Source: an uncultured Burkholderiaceae bacterium (lineage in GTDB: Bacteria > Pseudomonadota > Gammaproteobacteria > Burkholderiales > Burkholderiaceae). From it: 17,442 bases of DNA. The notes under the pieces were generated by a model. That model searched no databases and had not been told where the DNA came from. It saw only the letters and a program-made list of their open reading frames with translations. This document shows, piece by piece, positions 7,887-15,638 of this stretch. Each line of letters begins with the position of its first letter. Within the stretch, counting starts at the first letter, position 1. Both the position numbers and the translations under genes were made by a program. The stretch spans positions 1 through 17,442 of the forward strand of contig CALMCK010000008.1 of assembly GCA_937862845.1 (NCBI GenBank), read 5' to 3'.

Positions 7887-7916
7887 ACACAGCCGCAATT
7901 CCTGCGGCTGTGTTTT
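7887..7916 (+). terminator. Rho-independent terminator after the enoyl-CoA hydratase gene
   Basis: A perfect 11-bp stem pairs ACACAGCCGCA (7887-7897) with TGCGGCTGTGT (7903-7913) around a 5-base loop and ends in TTTT. It lies about 40 bases after the stop codon and separates this gene from tetR. Confidence 0.85.
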
Positions 7917-8000
7917 ATGTTCTGCCCAAGTTGAAATGCCATTTTGGGCACGAACGAACGTATATTTTTCTTAAAACGCTCTTTTTTTTGTGCTAACCTA

Positions 8001-8043
8001 TTGACACGTGCAGTATTTTTGTTGAAAATAGAACGAACGTTCG
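8001..8043 (+). promoter_or_regulatory. tetR promoter with probable autoregulatory operator
   Basis: A consensus -35 TTGACA (8001-8006), a 17-base spacer and GAAAAT (8024-8029, four of six matches to the -10 consensus) are followed at once by AGAACG-AA-CGTTCG (8030-8043). This differs from the hydratase operator by one outer base and in the 2-base spacer. A TetR repressor bound here would shut off its own gene and the downstream beta-oxidation genes. Confidence 0.62.
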
Positions 8044-8063
8044 ATTTTGTTTTGGAGAATGTG

Positions 8064-8711
8064 ATGAGCAGTACAACCAGTTTAACCGCCAGTGATGAGC
8101 AACAAGCCCAGTCACCCGTTCGCAAAGGCGAACAAACCCGCATGGCGATTCTTGACATCGCACTGGAAGTAGCGGCTCGCGATGGGATGGAAGGTGTGAC
8201 GATTGGTATTTTGGCCGACAGATTGAGCATGAGTAAAAGCGGCGTGTTCTCTCACTTTGGCTCACGCGAGGATCTGCTGATTGCGACCCTCAAAGAATAC
8301 GAAAATCGCTTTTTGACCGAGGTATTAAAACCTGTCGTGACATTGCCCCGAGGTTTGACTCGACTCAAAGCGATTTTAGGCAACTGGTTTAATCGCCTCA
8401 ACGCTGAAACGGATTCGGGTTGTTTGTATATTTCAGGTGCCGTCGAATACGACGACAGACCTGGGGCAGTCCGCGATGAGCTGGTGGGTATGATTACCGC
8501 ATGGGAAAAAGAGCTGAGCAAAGCCATCCGCCAGAGCATCGAGACCCAAGAATTGATTGAAGACACACCGGTTGATTTGGTGACTTTTGAGATATACGGG
8601 TTGGCGCTGGCATTTCACCAGCATAATCGCCTGATGAGGCGTCCCAATGGTTCGGCCATGGTGCGTCAAGTGTTTGAACGAATTTTAAATCAGTACCAAC
8701 GCGTGGCATGA
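8064..8711 (+). CDS. TetR-family regulator of the fatty-acid degradation cluster
   Basis: This is a 215-residue DNA-binding repressor type. The N-terminal helix-turn-helix is seen in RMAILDIALEVAARDGMEGV, then TIGILADRLSMSKSGVFSHF and SREDLLIATL (about residues 28-80). The C-terminal half is helical and should bind a ligand, probably an acyl-CoA by context. The ATG at 8064 has GGAG 7-10 bases upstream and the protein begins MSSTTSL; the longer frame from 7944 would run across the promoter and operator, so it was rejected. Only 37 bases separate it from the acyl-CoA dehydrogenase gene, so the two are probably one transcript. The palindromes before this gene and before the enoyl-CoA hydratase gene are its likely targets. 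Identity of the ligand is inferred from context only. Confidence 0.88.
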   Translation: MSSTTSLTASDEQQAQSPVRKGEQTRMAILDIALEVAARDGMEGVTIGILADRLSMSKSGVFSHFGSREDLLIATLKEYENRFLTEVLKPVVTLPRGLTRLKAILGNWFNRLNAETDSGCLYISGAVEYDDRPGAVRDELVGMITAWEKELSKAIRQSIETQELIEDTPVDLVTFEIYGLALAFHQHNRLMRRPNGSAMVRQVFERILNQYQRVA

Positions 8712-8748
8712 CCCCCATGTCGCGCAAACAATAACGGAGATACGCATC

Positions 8749-10530
8749 ATGGGTTCATACATCCCCCCACTGCGCGACATGCAGTTTGTTTTACACGAAG
8801 TTTTAGACATCGAAAACGTGTTGCAAGGTTTACCCGCGCACGCAGATATGGATGCAGACACCATCAATGCGGTCATTGAAGAAGCTGGTAAGTTCGCCTC
8901 CGAAGTCCTTTTCCCGCTGAATCAGTCGGGCGACCAAGAAGGTTGCCAGTGGCATGACACGGTGGTGACCACACCACGTGGCTATAAAGAAGCCTATCAA
9001 CAATACGTTCAAGCAGGTTGGCCGTCATTGTCGTGCGACGAGGCATATGGTGGACAGGGTTTGCCGATTTCATTGAACAATGTTTTGTACGAAATGATCA
9101 ACTCAGCAAACATTGCATGGACCATGTACCCAGGTTTGTCACACGGCGCCTACGAAGCCTTGCACGCGCACGGCACCGATGAGTTAAAGGCACAATACTT
9201 GCCAAAACTCGCATCGGGCGAATGGACAGGCACGATGTGCTTGACCGAACCTCACTGCGGCACGGATTTGGGCTTATTGCGCACCAAAGCAGAGCCGCAA
9301 GGCGATGACAGCTACAAAATCACAGGCACAAAAATCTTCATCTCCGCTGGCGAGCACGACATGGCGGAAAACATCATTCACTTGGTGTTGGCGCGTTTGC
9401 CTGGTGCGCCGACAGGCACGAAAGGCATTTCACTGTTTATCGTACCAAAATTTTTGCCAAACGCCGACGGCAGTGTGGGCGAGCGCAATCTCATCACCTG
9501 CGGCTCAATTGAGCACAAAATGGGCATTCACAGCAATTCAACCTGCGTGATGAACCTCGATGGCGCACTGGGCTGGTTGGTCGGGGAAGCAAACAAAGGC
9601 TTGCAAGCCATGTTTGTGTTCATGAACGCCGCGCGTCTGGGCGTGGGCATGCAAGGTTTGGGTTTGACCGAAATCACTTATCAAAACTCTCGCAATTACG
9701 CCAAAGACCGCATTCAAATGCGCTCTTTATCGGGTGTGAAAAGCCCCGACAAAGAAGCCGACAAAATCATCGTTCACCCTGACGTGCGCCGCATGCTGTT
9801 GACCCAACGCGCTTATGCTGAAGGCGCGCGCGCCTTCACGTACTGGGTTGCGTTGCAAATCGACAAAGAGCTCTCAAGCACGGACGAAGCCGAACGCGCA
9901 GAAGCGGCTGACCTGGTCGCCTTGCTCACACCAATTATCAAAGCATTCATCACCGACAATGCATTTGAATGCACCAATCACGGCGTGCAAGTCTACGGCG
10001 GCCACGGCTTTATCACCGAATGGGGCATGGAGCAATACGTGCGCGACGCGCGCATCACGCAGATTTATGAAGGCACGAATGGCGTACAGGCTTTGGACTT
10101 GCTCGGTCGCAAAATTCTCGGCGACATGGGCGCGAAGATGAAAAAATTCGGCGAAATCGTTCGCTCATTTGTCGAGGACAACGGCGTCGACATGAAAATG
10201 CAAGAATTCGTCAACCCACTCGGCGACATCGCGGTCAAAGTTGAAAAACTCACCATGGAAATTGGCATGAAAGCCATGACCAACCAAGACGAAGTCGGCG
10301 CGGCATCTGTGCCCTACCAGCGCGTGGTCGGCCACATGGTGTTTGCCTACTTCTGGGCACGCATGGCAAAGGTCGCATTGGAAAAAGAATCAACCGATGA
10401 TTTCTACAAAGCCAAACTCGCCACCGCACGTTTTTACTTCGCCAAATTACTGCCCGAAACCGCAGGCTATATTCGCCAAGCACGTGCCGGCAATGCGACA
10501 CTCGCAGAAATGCAAGAAGACTGGTTTTAA
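8749..10530 (+). CDS. Acyl-CoA dehydrogenase, long (about 593-residue) FadE/DmdC-like class
   Basis: This FAD enzyme makes the trans-2 double bond in acyl-CoA, the first step of beta-oxidation. The 593-residue length and extra C-terminal helical domain (after about residue 460) place it in the long acyl-CoA dehydrogenase class that includes DmdC, rather than the 380-residue class. Visible features are the N-terminal MGSYIPPLRDMQFVLHEVL, the DEAYGGQGLP segment, CLTEPHCGTDLG and ITGTKIFISAGEHD of the middle beta domain, QVYGGHGFITEWGMEQYVRD, and IYEGTNGVQALDLLGRKI, where Glu441 is the likely catalytic base. The start has CGGAGA upstream. It follows tetR closely. The chain-length preference cannot be read from the sequence. 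Confidence 0.92.
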   Translation: MGSYIPPLRDMQFVLHEVLDIENVLQGLPAHADMDADTINAVIEEAGKFASEVLFPLNQSGDQEGCQWHDTVVTTPRGYKEAYQQYVQAGWPSLSCDEAYGGQGLPISLNNVLYEMINSANIAWTMYPGLSHGAYEALHAHGTDELKAQYLPKLASGEWTGTMCLTEPHCGTDLGLLRTKAEPQGDDSYKITGTKIFISAGEHDMAENIIHLVLARLPGAPTGTKGISLFIVPKFLPNADGSVGERNLITCGSIEHKMGIHSNSTCVMNLDGALGWLVGEANKGLQAMFVFMNAARLGVGMQGLGLTEITYQNSRNYAKDRIQMRSLSGVKSPDKEADKIIVHPDVRRMLLTQRAYAEGARAFTYWVALQIDKELSSTDEAERAEAADLVALLTPIIKAFITDNAFECTNHGVQVYGGHGFITEWGMEQYVRDARITQIYEGTNGVQALDLLGRKILGDMGAKMKKFGEIVRSFVEDNGVDMKMQEFVNPLGDIAVKVEKLTMEIGMKAMTNQDEVGAASVPYQRVVGHMVFAYFWARMAKVALEKESTDDFYKAKLATARFYFAKLLPETAGYIRQARAGNATLAEMQEDWF

Positions 10531-10661
10531 AAAAATCAAGCCATATGACGGTCAACCAAAGACGTCACATAAGAATTGAAGGATTGTGGGCTTTCACATC
10601 CACAACCATTCATGTTACAAAAAAAGCAGAAATATTTTTTATATTCTATCAGGAGACACAA

Positions 10662-11084
10662 ATGAAACTGTTCACAAAACTGGCGCTCGTCGCCACAAGC
10701 CTTAGCTTGTCTTTAAACGCTTTGGCAGACCCAGTGGGCACATGGCGCACCATCGATGACAAAACAGGCAAGCCAAAATCCTTGGTGAAAATCACCTTGG
10801 AAAGTGGCAAGTACGTTGGCCGCATTCAAAAACTGTTGGGCGAAAGCGGCAACGTGTGCGTCAACTGCGAAGGCTCGCTCAAAGACAAAGACATCTCTGG
10901 CAAAACCATTTTGTGGGGCGTCGTGTCTGAAGGCGGTAACAAATACGGCGGCGGTAAAATCATGGACCCAAAAAATGACAGCACCTACAGCGTGAGCCTG
11001 ACGGACAACGGCAGCAGCATGGTGGTGCGTGGCTATAAAGGCATCAGCGCCTTGGGTCGCAATCAAACTTGGCAGCGTCAATAA
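10662..11084 (+). CDS. Exported DUF2147 domain protein
   Basis: The protein has 140 residues. It begins with a clear signal peptide (MKLFTKLALVATSLSLSLNALA, cleavage expected before DPVGTW), so it is expected in the periplasm or at the outer membrane. The mature part is a single DUF2147 domain: DPVGTWRTIDDKTGKPKSLVKI, the YVGRIQKLLG stretch, a CVNC pair, ILWGVVSEGGNKYGGGKIMDP and the YKGISALGRNQTWQR ending. The function of the family is unknown; its beta-rich fold recalls lipid-binding barrels, but that is inference. AGGAGA lies about 7 bases before the ATG. It sits between the acyl-CoA dehydrogenase and FadB genes on the same strand, which hints at a role linked to fatty acids. The 131-base gap before it is A/T-rich (10615-10648) and may hold its own promoter. 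Confidence 0.87.
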   Translation: MKLFTKLALVATSLSLSLNALADPVGTWRTIDDKTGKPKSLVKITLESGKYVGRIQKLLGESGNVCVNCEGSLKDKDISGKTILWGVVSEGGNKYGGGKIMDPKNDSTYSVSLTDNGSSMVVRGYKGISALGRNQTWQRQ

Positions 11085-11130
11085 AGCAGCCATCAGTATG
11101 CAGTAAAGTAATGTAGTTTTGTTTTAAATC

Positions 11131-11155
11131 GCAGGGTGTGCATCGCCCACCCTGC
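11131..11155 (+). other. Hairpin between the DUF2147 gene and fadB
   Basis: An 8-bp perfect inverted repeat pairs GCAGGGTG (11131-11138) with CACCCTGC (11148-11155). No T-run follows on either strand, so it is not a normal intrinsic terminator. It could be an mRNA-stabilising 3' structure of the DUF2147 transcript or part of the fadB leader. Confidence 0.4.
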
Positions 11156-11224
11156 ACCCTTACATCGCACCGATTGTGAATGGTCGGCGCGGTGATCGTT
11201 CATCGGATGTGAAGGAAATACAAC

Positions 11225-13618
11225 GTGAGTAATTTGGTTATTCGTAAAGTCGCCGTGCTTGGCGCAGGCGTGATGGGTGCGCAGATTGCAGCGCACTTGG
11301 TCAACGCTAAAGTTCCTGTGGTTTTATTTGATTTGGCGGCCAAAGAAGGCAGCAAAAACGCCATCGTCGACAAAGCCCTCGCAGGCTTAAAAAAACTCTC
11401 GCCCGCTCCATTCGGTGCCGCCAGCCACAGCACTTATGTTGAGTCGGCAAATTACGAAACCGATTTGAGCAAACTTGCCGAATGCGACCTCGTGATTGAA
11501 GCGATTGCAGAACGCATGGACTGGAAACACGACTTATATGCCAAAGTCTCACCGCACCTCGCACCCCATGCGATTTTTGCATCAAACACCTCTGGTTTAT
11601 CCATCACCGAACTCTCCAACGGTTTTTCAGACGAATTGAAAAAACGTTTTTGCGGCGTGCATTTTTTCAACCCACCGCGCTACATGCACTTGGTTGAACT
11701 GATTCCAACCGCAACCACCGATGCCAAAACACTGGACGACTTAGAAACATTCGCCACCACCACGCTGGGCAAAGGCGTCGTGCGCGCCAAAGACACACCG
11801 AATTTCATTGCCAACCGCGTCGGTGTTTTCTCGATTCTCGCCGTCATTGCTGAAGCCGAAAAATACGGCCTGTCATTTGACGTGGTCGATGATTTAACAG
11901 GCGCCAAACTTGGCCGCGCCAAATCCGCGACATTCCGCACCGCCGATGTGGTCGGCTTGGACACGATGGCACACGTCATCAAAACCATGGAAGACAACCT
12001 CAAAGACGATCCATTCGCCGCTCAATACCCTGTGCCTGCCGTGCTCAAAGCATTGGTCGAAAAAGGCGCGCTGGGTCAAAAATCAGGCGCGGGTTTTTAT
12101 AAAAAAGAAGGCAAAGAAATCAAAGTACTTAACCCTGCCACGGGCGAGTACGTCACAGGTGGCGCCAAAGCGGATGAGTTGGTGGCACGCATTCTCAAAC
12201 GCCCTGCGGCTGAGCGTTTTAAATTATTGCGCGAAACCGACCACCCGCAAGCACAGTTTCTTTGGGCAATTTTCCGCGACGTGTTCCACTACATCGCCCT
12301 CCATTTAGAATCGATTGCGGACAACGCACGCGATGTGGACTTTGCGATTCGCTGGGGATTCGGTTGGAATGAAGGCCCGTTCGAGACATGGCAATCGGCA
12401 GGCTGGAAACAAATTGCCGAGTGGGTCTCTGAAGACATTGCCGCCGGCAAATCGCTCTCAAGTGCACCTCTGCCCGCATGGGTTTCCGAAGTGAACGGCG
12501 CACACACGCCCGCAGGCTCATACGCCCCCGCCACCAAGTCTTATACAGCACGCAGTGCGCTGCCTGTGTACGCACGTCAAGCATTCCCAGCAGCCTTGGT
12601 CGGCGAGCAATCGGCCGATCCAAAAACCGCAGGCACAACTGTGCACGAAGACGATGTGATTCGCCTGTGGCATCAAAACGACGGCGTGCTCATCGCATCA
12701 TTTAAATCAAAAATGAACACCATCGGCCCTGAAGTTTTGGCAGGTTTAAACAAAGCCGTTGACATCGCCGAACAAGATTTCCAAGGCCTCGTCATCTGGC
12801 AAACCGCCTCGATTAACGGCGGGCCATTCTCCGCTGGTGCCGATTTGCAAGCGGCCATGCCTTTGTTCATGAAGGGCGGCGCCGCAGCGGTTGAGCCATT
12901 CGTCGCGGCATTCCAAGACGCAGCCATGCGCATCAAATACGCTCAAGTGCCCGTGGTCGCAGCCATGGCTGGTTTGGCACTCGGTGGCGGTTGCGAAATC
13001 CCGATGCACTGCGCCGCGCGCGTCGCGCATCACGAAACCTACATCGGCTTGGTCGAGCTCGGCGTCGGTCTCGTGCCTGCGGGTGGCGGTCTGAAAGAAG
13101 CCGCATTGCGCGCCTCACAAGCTGCGGGTGCTTACGGCTTCACGAATTTAACCGAATTCGTCAAATCGTGGTTCCAAAACGTCGCCATGGCCAAAGTCTC
13201 AAAATCCGCACGTGAAGCACAAGAAATGGGCTTCCTCGCCCACACCGACACAGTGGTGTTTAACGTGCATGAGCTGTTGCATGTGGCCAAATCCCAAGCA
13301 AAAGCGCTCGCCAACGCAGGCTATCGCCCACCGCTGGCCGCCGCCAATGTTTTCGCTGCAGGTCCATCGGTGCAGGCGACATTGCAATCGATTATTGCCA
13401 ACATGCGTGACGGTGGTTTCATCAGCGCCTATGACGGCGAGCTCGCGACCCGCGTCGCCAACATCGCCACTGGCGGTGGTGTCGAAGCAGGCACAATGGT
13501 TGACGAAGCATGGTTGCTCAAGCTAGAGCGCAAACATTTCTTGGAAGCATTGAGCCACCCGAAAACGCAAGAACGTGTCATGGGCATGCTGTCCACGGGC
13601 AAGCCTGTTCGGAATTAA
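11225..13618 (+). CDS. fadB: 3-hydroxyacyl-CoA dehydrogenase / enoyl-CoA hydratase fusion (FadB, FadN-type domain order)
   Basis: This 797-residue bifunctional enzyme carries the hydration and NAD-dependent dehydrogenation steps of beta-oxidation. The dehydrogenase comes first: VAVLGAGVMGAQIA (NAD-binding loop, about residues 9-22), SNTSGLSITELS, FFNPPRYMHLVELIPT, DTPNFIANRVG and the C-terminal 3HCDH regions up to about residue 440. The crotonase domain follows from about 475, with GGPFSAGADLQAAM, AAMAGLALGGGCEIPMHC and GLVELGVGLVPAGGG. This is the reverse of E. coli FadB, in which the hydratase is N-terminal, and matches Bacillus FadN. The start is GTG at 11225, with AAGGA about 10 bases upstream; the protein then begins SNLVIRKVAVLGAG, as in relatives. 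It is followed by fadA after 176 bases. Confidence 0.92.
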   Translation: MSNLVIRKVAVLGAGVMGAQIAAHLVNAKVPVVLFDLAAKEGSKNAIVDKALAGLKKLSPAPFGAASHSTYVESANYETDLSKLAECDLVIEAIAERMDWKHDLYAKVSPHLAPHAIFASNTSGLSITELSNGFSDELKKRFCGVHFFNPPRYMHLVELIPTATTDAKTLDDLETFATTTLGKGVVRAKDTPNFIANRVGVFSILAVIAEAEKYGLSFDVVDDLTGAKLGRAKSATFRTADVVGLDTMAHVIKTMEDNLKDDPFAAQYPVPAVLKALVEKGALGQKSGAGFYKKEGKEIKVLNPATGEYVTGGAKADELVARILKRPAAERFKLLRETDHPQAQFLWAIFRDVFHYIALHLESIADNARDVDFAIRWGFGWNEGPFETWQSAGWKQIAEWVSEDIAAGKSLSSAPLPAWVSEVNGAHTPAGSYAPATKSYTARSALPVYARQAFPAALVGEQSADPKTAGTTVHEDDVIRLWHQNDGVLIASFKSKMNTIGPEVLAGLNKAVDIAEQDFQGLVIWQTASINGGPFSAGADLQAAMPLFMKGGAAAVEPFVAAFQDAAMRIKYAQVPVVAAMAGLALGGGCEIPMHCAARVAHHETYIGLVELGVGLVPAGGGLKEAALRASQAAGAYGFTNLTEFVKSWFQNVAMAKVSKSAREAQEMGFLAHTDTVVFNVHELLHVAKSQAKALANAGYRPPLAAANVFAAGPSVQATLQSIIANMRDGGFISAYDGELATRVANIATGGGVEAGTMVDEAWLLKLERKHFLEALSHPKTQERVMGMLSTGKPVRN

Positions 13619-13632
13619 ACAAACCACATCAC

Positions 13633-13664
13633 GTAGGATGCAATAAGCGCAGTGCATTGCGCCG
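13633..13664. repeat. REP-like short palindromic element between fadB and fadA
   Basis: The 32-base stretch begins GTAGGATGCAATAAGCG and ends CAGTGCATTGCGCCG, with GCAAT (13640-13644) pairing with ATTGC (13656-13660). It closely resembles a dispersed element of many proteobacterial genomes, of the form GTAGGGTGCAATAAGCG followed by a complementary GCATTGCACC end. Only one copy is visible here, so its repeat nature rests on recall of that consensus. Confidence 0.5.
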
Positions 13665-13794
13665 AATGTCTCAACGACTTTAGCGGCTCGAGTCCAAGAC
13701 AATCGGTGCAACACACAAAAACTGCTGATTGCCCCTGACGACAAGCCATTCAAAATTTTCGCAAGCGCACATGAACCTGTGCAAGGAGAACCAT

Positions 13795-14991
13795 ATGACC
13801 CAGTTACAAGAAGCCTACATCGTCGCCGCCACGCGCACCCCTGTTGGCAAAGCGCCCCGTGGCGTATTTAAAAACACCCGCCCAGATGACCTGCTCGCAC
13901 ACGTGATGCAGGCAGCCATGGCACAAGTACCCAACCTCGACCCAAAATTGATTGAAGACGCCATCGTCGGCTGTGCCATTCCACAAGGCCCACAAGGCCT
14001 GAACATGGCGCGCATGGGCGTGTTGTTCGCAGGCTTGCCCAACACCATCGGCGGCGTCACCGTCAACCGTTACTGCGCTTCTGGCGTGACCGCTTTGGCG
14101 ATGGCGGCTGACCGCATTCGCACAGGTCAAGCAGATGTGATGATTGCCGCTGGCGCTGAGTCGATGAGCATGGTGCCGATGAACGCGATTCTCACCGACA
14201 TGAACCCTGCGATTTTCACCAAAGTCGAAAACATCGGCATCGCCTACGGCATGGGTCTGACCGCAGAAAACGTCGCCAAACAATGGAACATTTCCCGCGA
14301 AGCGCAAGACGCATTTGCCGAACAATCGCACGCCAAAGCCCTCGCCGCACAAGCCGCGGGTCACTTTGACGCGGAAATCACGCCGTATGACGTCGTCGAC
14401 ACAGGCCTTGACTTGGTCAGCCACGAGCTTAAAGCAAAAGGCTTCACCGTCGCACAAGACGAAGGCCCTCGCGCAGGCACCAGCATGGAAAGTTTGGGTC
14501 GCCTCAAGCCCGTGTTTGCCGCTCGCGGCAGCGTCACCGCAGGCAACTCGTCACAAATGTCGGACGGCGCAGGCGCCTTGATTCTGGTCTCTGAGAAAAT
14601 CCTCAAAGAACACAACCTCACGCCAATCGGTAAATTTGTCTCATTCTCCGTGCGCGGCGTGCCACCAGAAATCATGGGCATCGGCCCCAAAGAAGCCATT
14701 CCTGCCGCCCTCAAAGTCGCGGGTTTACAGTTGTCCGACATGGACTGGATTGAGCTCAACGAAGCCTTCGCCGCACAAGCCCTCGCTGTGATTCAAGACC
14801 TCGACATGGATGCCAGCAAAATCAATCCACTGGGCGGCGCGATTGCCCTCGGCCATCCTTTGGGTGCGACGGGTGCGATTCGTGCAGCGACTGTTTTGCA
14901 TGGTCTCAAACGCACGGGCGGGCGCTACGGTATGGTCACCATGTGTGTTGGCACAGGCATGGGCGCTGCTGGGATTATCGAGCGTTTGTAA
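13795..14991 (+). CDS. fadA: Acetyl-CoA C-acyltransferase (3-ketoacyl-CoA thiolase)
   Basis: This thiolase cleaves 3-ketoacyl-CoA with CoA to release acetyl-CoA, the last step of each beta-oxidation turn. The product has 398 residues, the normal thiolase length. The catalytic residues are all present: Cys94 in NRYCASG (acyl-enzyme), His354 in IALGHPLGATGA and Cys384 in MCVGTGMGAAG. Other signatures are AYIVAATRTPVGKAPRG at the start, AGAESMSMVP and WIELNEAFAAQA. The ATG at 13795 has a strong AAGGAG 7-12 bases upstream and replaces a longer upstream frame from 13729. It is probably co-transcribed with fadB and ends at a 13-bp hairpin. Context (FadB partner) favours a beta-oxidation thiolase over a biosynthetic acetoacetyl-CoA thiolase. 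Confidence 0.94.
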   Translation: MTQLQEAYIVAATRTPVGKAPRGVFKNTRPDDLLAHVMQAAMAQVPNLDPKLIEDAIVGCAIPQGPQGLNMARMGVLFAGLPNTIGGVTVNRYCASGVTALAMAADRIRTGQADVMIAAGAESMSMVPMNAILTDMNPAIFTKVENIGIAYGMGLTAENVAKQWNISREAQDAFAEQSHAKALAAQAAGHFDAEITPYDVVDTGLDLVSHELKAKGFTVAQDEGPRAGTSMESLGRLKPVFAARGSVTAGNSSQMSDGAGALILVSEKILKEHNLTPIGKFVSFSVRGVPPEIMGIGPKEAIPAALKVAGLQLSDMDWIELNEAFAAQALAVIQDLDMDASKINPLGGAIALGHPLGATGAIRAATVLHGLKRTGGRYGMVTMCVGTGMGAAGIIERL

Positions 14992-15007
14992 CTCGACCCA
15001 CGCGAAC

Positions 15008-15047
15008 CACAAAAGCCACCGACCATTTGGTGGCTTTTGTGCATTTA
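15008..15047 (+). terminator. Terminator after fadA
   Basis: A perfect 13-bp stem pairs CACAAAAGCCACC (15008-15020) with GGTGGCTTTTGTG (15029-15041) around an 8-base loop. The T tract lies mostly within the descending arm, followed by CATTT, so efficiency is uncertain. It starts 17 bases after the fadA stop. Confidence 0.7.
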
Positions 15048-15135
15048 AACCAGCCCAATCACCCCTCGACGCTGATTTTCAAAACCACACTCAAAACCGA
15101 CAAACGGGCACAAAACATGGGCAAAACCGCATTTC

Positions 15136-15166
15136 TTGCCGTGTTTTAGGCGGTCTGTGCTATAAT
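15136..15166 (+). promoter_or_regulatory. ndk promoter
   Basis: A perfect -10 TATAAT lies at 15161-15166 and is preceded by TGC, giving an extended -10 element. The nearest -35-like sequence is TTGCCG (15136-15141) with a long 19-base spacer, which the extended -10 could compensate. Transcription should start near 15173, about 50 bases before the ndk ATG. Confidence 0.65.
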
Positions 15167-15224
15167 TTCGTGTTCATCTGAACTAATTTTTTGCATTTAA
15201 TTTATCTACACTGGAGTTTTACAA

Positions 15225-15629
15225 ATGGCTATCGAACGCACACTTTCAATCATCAAACCAGACGCAGTTGCTAAAAACGTTATCGGTCAAATCTACTCAC
15301 GCTTTGAAAACGCAGGCTTGAAAATCGTTGAAGCGAAATTCACTCAATTGACACAAGCCCAAGCTGAAGGCTTTTACGCCGTTCACGCAGAGCGTCCTTT
15401 CTTCAAAGACTTGGTTTCTTTCATGGTTTCAGGTCCAGTGATGATCACTGCACTCGAAGGCGAAAACGCCGTATTGGCGCACCGTGACTTGATGGGCGCG
15501 ACCAACCCTAAAGAAGCAGCTGCTGGCACGATTCGTGCTGACTTCGCTGAATCAATCGACGCGAATGCGGTTCACGGCTCTGACAGCCTTGAAAACGCAG
15601 CGAACGAAATCAAATACTTCTTCGGTTAA
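15225..15629 (+). CDS. ndk: Nucleoside diphosphate kinase
   Basis: The enzyme transfers phosphate from ATP to other (d)NDPs through a phospho-histidine, keeping nucleotide pools balanced in the cytoplasm. Sequence features are RTLSIIKPDAVAKN, the FVSFMVSGPV-like segment LVSFMVSGPVMITALEGENA, GATNPKEAAAGTIRADF and the active-site histidine in NAVHGSDS. The protein has 134 residues and ends EIKYFFG, several residues shorter than the usual 141-143 of proteobacterial Ndk, although the catalytic core is complete. GGAG lies 9-12 bases before the ATG. Codons look more T-ended (GTT, GCT, CGT) than in rlmN, which fits a highly expressed gene. rlmN starts 9 bases after the stop, so they probably share a transcript. 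Confidence 0.95.
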   Translation: MAIERTLSIIKPDAVAKNVIGQIYSRFENAGLKIVEAKFTQLTQAQAEGFYAVHAERPFFKDLVSFMVSGPVMITALEGENAVLAHRDLMGATNPKEAAAGTIRADFAESIDANAVHGSDSLENAANEIKYFFG

Positions 15630-15638
15630 TCGATAAGT

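Noticed and set aside
7944..8063. A longer N-terminus for the TetR protein, adding 40 residues.
   Set aside because: It would be translated from across the TTGACA promoter and the operator, and the helix-turn-helix start fits the ATG at 8064 with its GGAG site.
11131..11155. The GCAGGGTG/CACCCTGC hairpin as an intrinsic terminator ahead of fadB.
   Set aside because: No T-run follows the stem on either strand, so it is listed only as a hairpin of unknown role.
13804..14457. A 217-codon open frame antisense to fadA.
   Set aside because: It lies wholly inside a strongly supported thiolase gene, has a Cys/His/Val-rich composition typical of a reverse-frame shadow and has no recognisable domain.
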